NCBI GenBank assembly: GCA_947457715.1
Contig: CANGXK010000096.1
Coordinates: 1-8,587 of the forward strand
Source: Gemmatimonadota bacterium
GTDB taxonomy: Bacteria > Gemmatimonadota > Gemmatimonadetes > Gemmatimonadales > Gemmatimonadaceae
DNA length: 8,587 nucleotides
Direction: 5' to 3'
A program made the position numbers and the translations under genes. Each line of letters opens with the position of its first letter. Within the stretch, counting starts at the first letter, position 1. The notes under the pieces were generated by a model. It made no database searches. It was not told where the DNA came from and saw nothing but the letters and a program-made list of their open reading frames with translations. Below are positions 1-6,083 of the stretch, piece by piece.

Positions 1-627
1 CGCCACCTCGTGCTCAACGTGGACCGGCGGGTGCTGATTCCGCGTCCGGAAACCGAGATCGTGGTCGGTGAGGCACTGCGTCTCACTTCGGGCCACCCCG
101 GCGGGATCGCCGTCGATATTGGCACCGGCTCCGGCGCGATTGCCCTGAGCCTGGCCACCGAAGGCCGGTTCGAGCGGGTCATCGCCACCGACCTCTCCGA
201 CGATGCGCTGGCGGTGGCTGCCGCCAACGCGGCGAGGGTGGCGGCGGCTGCACCCGGGGCGGCACCCGTGGAGTTCCGGCAGGGGGCCGATCTGGCCCCC
301 CTCCGCGGCGTCCGGGCCCGTGTAATTGTGTCCAACCCGCCCTACATTGCGTACAGCGAAGTGGCCACCCTCCCGCGCAGTGTGCGGGATTGGGAGCCCA
401 CGGTGGCGCTGGTGGCGGCCGATGAGGGCATGGCCCGTTATGCGGCCATTCTGGCGGGCGCACACGAGCTGCTGGAGCCCTGTGGCTGGGTGGTGTTCGA
501 GGTCGATGCCCGACGCGCGCAACGGACCGCCGCCCTGGCCACGACTGCGGGGTATCAGCAGGTACAGGTGGTGCGCGACCTGACGGGTCGCGAACGTGTG
601 GTGCTGGCGCAGCACGCGCCGGCGTAA
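1..627 (+). CDS. prmC: Peptide chain release factor N5-glutamine methyltransferase (PrmC/HemK), 5' partial
   Basis: PrmC uses S-adenosylmethionine to methylate the glutamine of the GGQ motif of release factors RF1 and RF2 in the cytoplasm, which raises termination efficiency. The frame is open from base 1, and the start lies upstream of the window; 208 residues remain. Three family signatures are visible in order: IPRPETE (bases 37-57), the SAM-binding motif DIGTGSG (115-135), and the catalytic NPPY (334-345), which holds the substrate glutamine. Compared with the usual 275-300 residues, the N-terminal helical domain that recognises the release factor is the missing part. The stop is TAA at 625-627. 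The next gene starts 43 bp downstream on the same strand, so an operon is likely. The release factor gene prfA often precedes prmC, but it would lie outside this window. NPPY alone also occurs in other N-methyltransferases; the IPRPETE motif makes PrmC the clear choice. Confidence 0.95.
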   Translation, partial: RHLVLNVDRRVLIPRPETEIVVGEALRLTSGHPGGIAVDIGTGSGAIALSLATEGRFERVIATDLSDDALAVAAANAARVAAAAPGAAPVEFRQGADLAPLRGVRARVIVSNPPYIAYSEVATLPRSVRDWEPTVALVAADEGMARYAAILAGAHELLEPCGWVVFEVDARRAQRTAALATTAGYQQVQVVRDLTGRERVVLAQHAPA

Positions 628-648
628 ATCTCACTCAACTGCATTTAC

Positions 649-665
649 TCGGCCGAGGAGGCCGA
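649..665 (+). promoter_or_regulatory. Hairpin containing the Shine-Dalgarno site of the YlbF-family gene
   Basis: Bases 649-654 (TCGGCC) pair perfectly with 660-665 (GGCCGA), leaving a five-base loop GAGGA at 655-659. The consensus ribosome binding site AGGAGG spans 656-661, so four of its bases sit in the loop and two in the 3' arm. It lies 9 bases before the ATG at 671. The pairing is read directly from the sequence; any effect on translation is inference. Confidence 0.5.
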
Positions 666-670
666 TCTCC

Positions 671-1021
671 ATGCTCGAAAGCAAGGCGAAGGACCTTGGC
701 CGTACGATCGGTCAAAGCGAAGAGTACAAGGCCGTGAAGCGCAGCAGCGAGGCGTTGAATAACGACCGCGAAGCGACCACGGTGCTGCGGCAGATGGAAC
801 AGATCCGCCAGGATGCGCAGGCGATGATCGATCGTGGCGACGAGCCGACGAGCGAGATGGAGCAGCAGCTCGACGCGCTGCTGCAGCAGGTCCAGGTGAA
901 CAGCGTCTATCAGGCCGCGATCTCGGCTCAGGACAACTTCGATAAGCTCATGCTGCGCGTGAATCAGTGGATCGCCGATGGCATCCGCGCTGGCGCGACC
1001 AGCTCGATCATCCTTGGCTGA
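671..1021 (+). CDS. YlbF/YmcA/YheA-family protein
   Basis: This is a small cytoplasmic, almost wholly alpha-helical protein of 116 residues. Its pattern fits the Com_YlbF family: an N-terminal helix with LGRTIGQSEEYKAVK, a charged Gln/Glu-rich middle, and a C-terminal amphipathic helix with NSVYQAAISAQDNFDKLM. In Bacillus subtilis, YlbF and YmcA work with YaaT to direct RNase Y processing of mRNA and affect competence, sporulation and biofilm; YheA is a shorter relative of about the same length as this protein. It contains no cysteine, so it cannot supply ligands for the iron-sulphur clusters reported for the Bacillus complex. The ATG at 671 is chosen because AGGAGG ends 9 bases upstream; a longer open frame to 596 overlaps prmC and lacks family similarity. 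It lies between prmC and tmk in the same direction. The family is fairly sure; the role here is unknown. Confidence 0.8.
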   Translation: MLESKAKDLGRTIGQSEEYKAVKRSSEALNNDREATTVLRQMEQIRQDAQAMIDRGDEPTSEMEQQLDALLQQVQVNSVYQAAISAQDNFDKLMLRVNQWIADGIRAGATSSIILG

Positions 1022-1031
1022 CCTGTTGGCC

Positions 1032-1742
1032 ATGGGCGGCGCGACCGGCGGTTGCTTCATCGTACTGGAAGGCGGCGAGGGGGTTGGCAAGACGACGCAA
1101 TGGCGTCTGCTGGCCGATCGGCTCGCGGCGTCCGGTCACGATGTCGTGGCGGTTCGCGAGCCTGGTGGCACGCCGGCTGGCGACGCGTTGCGTGCGGTGC
1201 TGCTCGATCCGCAGTCCGCGCTCACCCCGGAAACGGAAGCGCTGCTGTTCGCGGCATCGCGCGCGCAGTTGGTGCGCGAGGTGCTCTCGCCCGCGCTGCA
1301 TCGCGGTGCGACCGTGCTGGTCGATCGCTTCGTGTTGTCGACCTATGCGTATCAGGGTCGTGGACGCGCGCTGTCACTGCCGGCGCTCCGCGAGGTGAAT
1401 GCGTTCGCCACGGGTGGATTGGCTCCCGACCTGACGCTGTTGCTGTCGTTGCCGCTCGACGAGGCGATGGCGCGGATGCAGGCGCGTGGGAGTGCCGATC
1501 GCATGGAACGGGAAGCGGATGCATTCCATCGTCGCGTGCGCGCGGCGTTCGACGAGGCGTTGCAGCCGGCGTGGCAATCGCAGCATCCCGAGATCGGCCC
1601 GGTTGTTGCCGTCGATGCCGGCGGCGACGCCGACGTGGTGACCGCGCGCTGCCTGGCGGCGTTGGCCATGCAGTGGCCTCATCGTTTTTCCGAGGTGCCG
1701 GTGGAGCGTCCGTTGTCCGCGGTCGGGGTAACCCATGGCTGA
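1032..1742 (+). CDS. tmk: Thymidylate kinase
   Basis: Tmk phosphorylates dTMP to dTDP with ATP, the step common to de novo and salvage dTTP synthesis, in the cytoplasm. With the ATG at 1032 the protein has 236 residues. The P-loop GGEGVGKTT is at residues 14-22, followed by REPGGTP (42-48) and the DRF...STYAYQG segment (98-109) that contacts the nucleotide. A lid-like stretch with ADRMERE follows. The start at 1032 places the P-loop near the N-terminus as in family members; an in-frame ATG at 978 would add 18 residues and overlap the YlbF-family gene by 44 bp. No good ribosome binding site precedes either start, so translation may depend on re-initiation after the upstream stop at 1021. The C-terminus runs about 20 residues longer than usual and overlaps the start of ctpA by 8 bp. 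Confidence 0.93.
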   Translation: MGGATGGCFIVLEGGEGVGKTTQWRLLADRLAASGHDVVAVREPGGTPAGDALRAVLLDPQSALTPETEALLFAASRAQLVREVLSPALHRGATVLVDRFVLSTYAYQGRGRALSLPALREVNAFATGGLAPDLTLLLSLPLDEAMARMQARGSADRMEREADAFHRRVRAAFDEALQPAWQSQHPEIGPVVAVDAGGDADVVTARCLAALAMQWPHRFSEVPVERPLSAVGVTHG

Positions 1743-3387
1743 ACCGTTGCCCGACACGCCACAGAGGGCGCGCCGACGGTCGCGCGCGATCCCCGCGGCT
1801 GGCCTGTTCGCGGTATTGCTCTCGCTCGGCGGGTGGTGGGCTGGACGTGATCTCACGGTGGGCACCCGTGAGGTGCGTGAGCCGCTCGGTGGGGCGCGGC
1901 TGTTCGATCAGGTGGTGGCTGCCGTGGCGCGGAGGTACGTGGACTCGCTCGACGGCAGTGCGATCTATGAGAAGGCGGTGTCGGGCTTGCTGCGTGAGCT
2001 GAAGGATCCGTACACCACGTATCTGCCCGAGGACCGCCTGCGGCGTCTGAACGAACAGATCAGCGGCACCTACGCCGGCGTGGGGCTGCAGATTGATATT
2101 CGTGATGGCTGGCCGGTGGTTATCGAACCGATCATCGGTGGTCCGTCGGAGCGCGCCGGCGTATTGGTCGGCGACCGGCTCGTGCTGGTGGGGACGGAAT
2201 CGACCCGCGGCTGGTCGCGCGATGAAACATCGAAGGCCATGCGTGGGTCACCAGGATCGAGCGTCACCTTCACGGTGGAGCGCGGCGATTCCCGCGTGAA
2301 CTTCACGCTCATTCGTGACAAGGTGCACCTGCGCGCGGTGCAGCGGGTGCAACTGCTGCAGAACGGCGTGGGTTACGTGGATGTGAATGTGTTCAGCGCG
2401 CAGACCGCGATGGAGCTCAGCGCTGCCGTGGATTCCGTCGTGAAGCTCGGGGCGCGATCGCTCGTGATGGATCTGCGCGGGAATCCCGGCGGCCTGCTGG
2501 AGCAGGGCGTCGCGGTGGCCGAGTTGTTCCTCGATCGTGGACAGAGCATCGTGCAATTGCGCGCACGGCCGGGATCGCAGCCGCAGATCTTCACCGACAG
2601 TCAGCCGCAGCGGTGGCCCACGTTGCCTCTCGCGGTGCTCTTGGACCGCGCCAGCGCGAGCGCGTCGGAGATCGTGGCTGGTGCGCTCCAGGACCACGAC
2701 CGCGCGATCGTGCTGGGCGTGACGTCGTTCGGCAAGGGCAGTGCGCAGAACGTGTATCCGCTGTCCAGCGGCGGCGCGTTGCGCTTGACGACGGCGCGCT
2801 GGTACACGCCCGTGGGCCGCAGCATCAATCGCCCGGCGCCCCCTGATCGCGAGGCCGAGCTGCAACCCGATGACCGCGTGGGCGTGTCGCTGGCCGACAC
2901 CATTCGTCCGCGCTTTCGCACCGATGGTGGTCGTACGGTGTTCGGTGGCGGTGGCATCACGCCGGATGTGGTCTCGGGCGACACCATCACACCGATGCAG
3001 GTACAGTCGTTGGCGCGGGCGATGGGCAAGAACGCCGGAGCCTATCGGGACGCGGTCGCGAAGCAGGCGCAGGTGCAGGCACGCCGCATGAATGGCCCCG
3101 GCGATCCGGTCACACCGGCCGTGCTCGATGCGCTGTATGCCGATCTTGTCAGTCGGGGCGTGGCGCCGCCACGGTCGGTGTTCGATAGCGCCGCGCTGTG
3201 GATCTCCCGTTCGCTCGGCTACGAAATGACGCGCGTCGCCTTTGGTCCTGATGCCGACTTCCTGCGCCGCACGCAGGACGACAGTGCGTTACAGCGGGCG
3301 ATGGCATTGCTGCAGGGCGCGCGCAGCCCTGGGGACGTGTTCACGATCGACAAGCGCGCGGTCGAAGTGCCGGCCGCTCTTCGCTAG
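1735..3387 (+). CDS. ctpA: S41 carboxyl-terminal processing protease (CtpA/Prc type)
   Basis: This 550-residue serine protease cleaves near the C-termini of periplasmic or envelope proteins. An arginine-rich N-terminus is followed by one hydrophobic segment at about residues 18-36, a signal anchor or signal peptide. A PDZ domain lies at about 112-192 (YAGVGLQI, GGPSERAGV, GDRLVLV) and would bind substrate tails and gate the active site. The S41 domain follows: DLRGNPGG at 246-253, the catalytic Ser309 in SASASE, Lys334 in FGKGS and Gln338, giving the Ser-Lys-Gln arrangement of CtpB-like enzymes with the 25-residue Ser-Lys spacing. GGGGITPDV (404-412) closes the catalytic domain, and about 140 mostly helical residues of unclear function follow. 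The ATG overlaps the tmk stop by 8 bp, with a GGGG-rich ribosome binding site at about 1725-1728, suggesting translational coupling. Confidence 0.94.
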   Translation: MAEPLPDTPQRARRRSRAIPAAGLFAVLLSLGGWWAGRDLTVGTREVREPLGGARLFDQVVAAVARRYVDSLDGSAIYEKAVSGLLRELKDPYTTYLPEDRLRRLNEQISGTYAGVGLQIDIRDGWPVVIEPIIGGPSERAGVLVGDRLVLVGTESTRGWSRDETSKAMRGSPGSSVTFTVERGDSRVNFTLIRDKVHLRAVQRVQLLQNGVGYVDVNVFSAQTAMELSAAVDSVVKLGARSLVMDLRGNPGGLLEQGVAVAELFLDRGQSIVQLRARPGSQPQIFTDSQPQRWPTLPLAVLLDRASASASEIVAGALQDHDRAIVLGVTSFGKGSAQNVYPLSSGGALRLTTARWYTPVGRSINRPAPPDREAELQPDDRVGVSLADTIRPRFRTDGGRTVFGGGGITPDVVSGDTITPMQVQSLARAMGKNAGAYRDAVAKQAQVQARRMNGPGDPVTPAVLDALYADLVSRGVAPPRSVFDSAALWISRSLGYEMTRVAFGPDADFLRRTQDDSALQRAMALLQGARSPGDVFTIDKRAVEVPAALR

Positions 3388-3392
3388 CCAGT

Positions 3393-3404
3393 GGCGTTAG
3401 CGCC
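3393..3404. other. Short hairpin in the ctpA/lolA convergent junction
   Basis: GGCG (3393-3396) pairs with CGCC (3401-3404) around the loop TTAG, which includes the lolA stop codon. Only 9 bp separate the ctpA stop (3385-3387) from the lolA stop (3397-3399). The stem is just 4 bp and no T-tract follows on either strand, so it is at best a weak candidate for a shared terminator. No other terminator-like structure is evident in the junction. Confidence 0.2.
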
Positions 3405-4110
3405 CGCCGGGGAGCTTCGTCGAGACCTTTGCGCCGTTGGGCGGGACGAACTTGAAGGAGTCCTTCGGCAGCGCGGCGTCGGGCGACCAGCTGGTGAGCG
3501 TAATGGTGCGATCGACGCCTTGGCTGTCGAGCACCTGCACGCGCACGGGGCGCGATTCCTTGTCGTCAAGCCAGAGCACGGCTTTGCTGAACGGCACGGC
3601 GCTCGGGCTCTTCGGCACCAATTGCACGCGGCGCGTGCTGCGTCCGTCGACCGGCACGCGCTCGCCGCCGGTGATCGTGAACGCGCGCCGCGGCGTGTCG
3701 AGCAGCTGACCAAGCAGGTCGGCCACAATCGCCCCGTCGGCGTTCGCCGGTAGCTTCAGCACCTGCCCCGGCGTGCTGCTCGGCAGATACACCCACAGGC
3801 TCTTGCCGTCACCGACAATGCGATCGCCAGCCGGTTCGGTGAACGTGATAGACACGCGATTGGGCCGCTCCTGCACGAACACGCCGCGCGAGGTCACGGT
3901 GCGGCCGAGGATCGGGTTGGTGATCTGCTGATCGAAGTTCGCCTGCAGCGTGCGGGTGATCGACCACGACTGGGCTGCGCGCGTGTACGCCGCTTCGGCG
4001 TCCGCGACGGTCTGCGCCGAGAGCGCCGCAGACGCAGGCATGGCCATGGTGACCGCCGCCACGAACGCGGGACGGATGGTGCGGGCGGAAAATCGATTCA
4101 TGATGGTCAT
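3397..4110 (-). CDS. lolA: Outer-membrane lipoprotein carrier protein LolA
   Basis: LolA is the periplasmic chaperone that takes lipoproteins released from the inner membrane by LolCDE and delivers them to the outer membrane. The 237-residue product begins with a typical signal peptide: basic residues, a hydrophobic run at about 15-24, and small residues favouring cleavage after ALSA at residue 32 or PASA at 28. The mature part fits the incomplete beta-barrel of the family: an early LQANFDQQI strand, then RGVFVQERPNRVSI, a buried GDGKSLWVYLP strand, and a C-terminal half with WLDDKESRPVRVQV and FKFVPPNGAKV. The ATG at 4110 is used; a second ATG three codons in (4101) is equally possible, as neither has a clear ribosome binding site. 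It is transcribed away from aroF after a 118-bp spacer and converges on ctpA. Confident family call; LolB or LolCDE partners are not in the window. Confidence 0.88.
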   Translation of the reverse strand: MTIMNRFSARTIRPAFVAAVTMAMPASAALSAQTVADAEAAYTRAAQSWSITRTLQANFDQQITNPILGRTVTSRGVFVQERPNRVSITFTEPAGDRIVGDGKSLWVYLPSSTPGQVLKLPANADGAIVADLLGQLLDTPRRAFTITGGERVPVDGRSTRRVQLVPKSPSAVPFSKAVLWLDDKESRPVRVQVLDSQGVDRTITLTSWSPDAALPKDSFKFVPPNGAKVSTKLPGGR

Positions 4111-4130
4111 GGGACTGATTACACGCGGGG

Positions 4131-4150
4131 GCCGGGCAGGTGCCCGAGGC
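4131..4150 (-). other. Hairpin in the lolA leader
   Basis: In the 118-bp spacer between aroF and lolA (4111-4228), GGGC (4134-4137) pairs with GCCC (4142-4145) around the loop AGGT, and outer arms GCC (4131-4133) and GGC (4148-4150) can extend it past a two-base bulge. A second, smaller hairpin (4158-4161 with 4166-4169) lies just upstream on the transcribed strand. Neither is followed by a T-tract. They may slow or end aroF transcription or structure the lolA leader, but the evidence is pairing only. I see no convincing -35/-10 promoter for lolA in this spacer. Confidence 0.3.
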
Positions 4151-4228
4151 CGACACCCGCCGAAGGGCGTTGTCCTGCCTCGTCACCGTTCCAGATCGTG
4201 AGTGGCGCCGTTCGCCCGTGTTTGGCTC

Positions 4229-5278
4229 CTAGGCGTGCGGCGTGGGTAGCGGCGGCGTGGGCGCAAGCTCGCGGTCGATCGCGCCCGCAATCAGGCGCAG
4301 TTGTCGAATGAGCTCGGTGAACTGCTCCGGATACAGCGACTGCGCACCATCCGAGAGCGCCTTGTCGGGCGTGGGATGCACTTCCACGAGAATGCCGTCG
4401 GCACCGGCGGCCACGGCCGCGCGTGCCATCGGTGTGACCTTGTCGCGCAGTCCCGTACCGTGGCTCGGGTCGGCCATGATCGGCAGGTGCGACAGCTTCT
4501 GCACCACGGGGATCGCCGTAAGATCGAAGAGATTGCGCGTGGCGCTGTCGAAGGTGCGCACGCCACGCTCGCAGAGAATCACGTTCGGGTTGCCTTCCGA
4601 CAGCACGTACTCGGCGCTGAGCAGCAGATCGTTGATCGTCGCGGCCATGCCGCGCTTGAGCAGCACGGGCTTGCCAAGCTTACCCACATGACGCAGCAGC
4701 GAATAGTTCTGCATGTTGCGCGCACCGATTTGAATGCAGTCGGCGTACTCGGCCACCATGTCGGCACCGCGCTCGTCCATCGCTTCCGTGACAATGGCGA
4801 GGCCGGTTTCGTTGCGCGCGAGCGCGAGCAGCTTGAGTCCTTCGAGGCCAAGGCCCTGGAACGCATAGGGCGACGAACGCGGCTTGAAGGCACCGCCGCG
4901 CAACGCGTGCGCACCGGCGTTCCGCACCGCATGCGCCGACGCGAGAATCTGCGCCTCGCTTTCCACCGAGCACGGACCGGCGAACACCACGACATCGCTG
5001 CCGCCCACGCGCACACCCGGCGCGATCTCGACGATCGTATTCTCGTTCTTCCATTCGCGCGACGCCTGACGATACGGCTTCTGCACGATGAGGACGTTCG
5101 CAACGCCGGGGAGCCCCTCGATGTACGACCAATCCACCTGTGCGTCATCGCCCAGGAGACCGATCGCCGTGCGCACGGCGCCCGGCATGGGAAGGGGCTT
5201 GAAGCCCTGTCGCACGATCTCGTCGCAGACCTTGTCGATGTCGGCGGCGCTCGCGTTGGGCTGCATTACGACCAGCAT
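4229..5278 (-). CDS. aroF: 3-deoxy-7-phosphoheptulonate synthase, type I-beta, with regulatory N-terminal domain
   Basis: DAHP synthase condenses phosphoenolpyruvate and erythrose 4-phosphate, the first step of the shikimate pathway to aromatic amino acids. The 349-residue protein has an N-terminal ferredoxin-like domain (about 1-70, ending near VLIVQKPY) and a TIM-barrel catalytic domain. The four metal ligands of the family are in place: Cys103 in GPCSVES, His273 in DPSHGTG, Glu299 in LVEVHP and Asp310. The phosphate/substrate-binding [13 protein letters not shown] starts at 128. Length and layout match the Thermotoga maritima enzyme, whose ferredoxin-like domain mediates tyrosine inhibition, so feedback control by an aromatic amino acid is likely. 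The ATG at 5278 has a GAGGA ribosome binding site six bases upstream. The gene starts 9 bp after the stop of the metallo-hydrolase gene and is probably the last of the smc operon. The symbol could equally be aroG or aroA in other naming schemes. Confidence 0.95.
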   Translation of the reverse strand: MLVVMQPNASAADIDKVCDEIVRQGFKPLPMPGAVRTAIGLLGDDAQVDWSYIEGLPGVANVLIVQKPYRQASREWKNENTIVEIAPGVRVGGSDVVVFAGPCSVESEAQILASAHAVRNAGAHALRGGAFKPRSSPYAFQGLGLEGLKLLALARNETGLAIVTEAMDERGADMVAEYADCIQIGARNMQNYSLLRHVGKLGKPVLLKRGMAATINDLLLSAEYVLSEGNPNVILCERGVRTFDSATRNLFDLTAIPVVQKLSHLPIMADPSHGTGLRDKVTPMARAAVAAGADGILVEVHPTPDKALSDGAQSLYPEQFTELIRQLRLIAGAIDRELAPTPPLPTPHA

Positions 5279-5284
5279 GTCACG

Positions 5285-5289
5285 TCCTC
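5285..5289 (-). promoter_or_regulatory. Ribosome binding site of the DAHP synthase gene
   Basis: On the minus strand GAGGA lies six bases before the ATG at 5278. It overlaps the TGA stop of the upstream metallo-hydrolase gene (5288-5290), so a ribosome ending that gene stops on the site used to start this one. This supports the chosen start and suggests translational coupling. Confidence 0.65.
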
Positions 5290-6058
5290 AGAATTCGATG
5301 GACCAGCCGTCGGTCGCGAGGACCGTGGGACCGGCGTAGCACTCCGCCACTTCGCCGAGAATGTCCACGGCGTCCACGGGCGGATAGAAATGCGTCAGCA
5401 CGAGCCGATGCGTGGCGGCATGTGCTGCGAGCTGTCCGGCCTGTCGCGGCGTGAGATGTTCGCGAATGGCCAACGTATCGGGCAGCGAACACTCGGCCAG
5501 CAGCAGGTCGCATCCCGCCGACCATGCCCCGAGCGCCTCGCTCACGCCGGTATCACCGGTGTACACGAGACGACGCTTCCCGTCACTCACGGAATATGCT
5601 ACGCTCTCCGTCGTATGTGGTACCGGCTGTGCCGCCAGCGTGACGTGTTCGCCCACTTTCACGATCTCGTCGGGGACGAGTTCCCGGACCGTGAACGGGA
5701 AGCCGGGCGCCAGCATCCATGCGCCGTACACGCCCGCCATGCGCTCGATCACGGCACCGGTCCCCGGCGGCCCGTACAGGGTGACGGGTGCGCTGCGCGG
5801 TGGCCGCTGGCCCCAGCGCCAACCCGTGAGCAGCAGCGGGAGGTCGGCAATGTGGTCGGCATGGAAGTGCGTGATCGCGACGTGCGTGATCGACTGCCAT
5901 GCCACACCGAGCGATGCCATGCGATGCACCGATCCACTGCCGCAGTCGAGCAGGAGCCGGACCGCGTGGTCGCCGCTGCCCGACTCCACCAGATGCGCGG
6001 CACTGACTCGCGTGGCGTGCGGTGTCGCCGTGCCAGTGCCAACGGTGGTGAGTTTCAC
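5288..6058 (-). CDS. Metallo-beta-lactamase-fold hydrolase, RNase Z-like
   Basis: This is a 256-residue zinc-dependent hydrolase of the metallo-beta-lactamase superfamily, closest in pattern to the RNase Z/ElaC group. Seen in order: an N-terminal TVGTGTATP strand, the metal-binding H64-x-H66-x-D68-H69 (THFHADHIADLP), His148 in PVPHTTESVAY, Asp169 in YTGDTG, Glu189 in LLAECS, HLTPRQAG from residue 201, and the last metal ligand His223 in LTHFYPP. RNase Z enzymes are about 300 residues or longer and carry a glycine/proline-rich arm that grips tRNA; no such arm is visible, so activity on another phosphodiester or small ester is possible. The frame is open to an ATG at 6241, but that start would overlap the upstream gene by over 150 bp; the GTG at 6058 directly precedes the first family strand, with AGG 8 bases upstream. 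The substrate is uncertain. Confidence 0.82.
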   Translation of the reverse strand: MKLTTVGTGTATPHATRVSAAHLVESGSGDHAVRLLLDCGSGSVHRMASLGVAWQSITHVAITHFHADHIADLPLLLTGWRWGQRPPRSAPVTLYGPPGTGAVIERMAGVYGAWMLAPGFPFTVRELVPDEIVKVGEHVTLAAQPVPHTTESVAYSVSDGKRRLVYTGDTGVSEALGAWSAGCDLLLAECSLPDTLAIREHLTPRQAGQLAAHAATHRLVLTHFYPPVDAVDILGEVAECYAGPTVLATDGWSIEF

Positions 6059-6083
6059 GCGTCGTGCCTGGTCGAGTACCTCA

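Noticed and set aside
978..1031. Earlier tmk start at 978
   Set aside because: It adds 18 residues before the P-loop region, overlaps the YlbF-family gene by 44 bp and has no ribosome binding site. The ATG at 1032 matches the family's short N-terminus better.
1052..2002. 316-codon + strand frame overlapping tmk and the start of ctpA
   Set aside because: It is very rich in Arg, Gly and Ala, with no motifs, and is out of frame with two clearly real genes.
4113..4119. TGTAAT-like -10 box just before lolA (minus strand)
   Set aside because: No -35 match at proper spacing, and it would leave almost no leader before the ATG.
5867..5892. 11-bp direct repeat GTGCGTGATCG, 15 bp apart
   Set aside because: It encodes the Ile-Thr-His triplet that occurs twice in the metal-binding region of the hydrolase. 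Protein constraint explains it.
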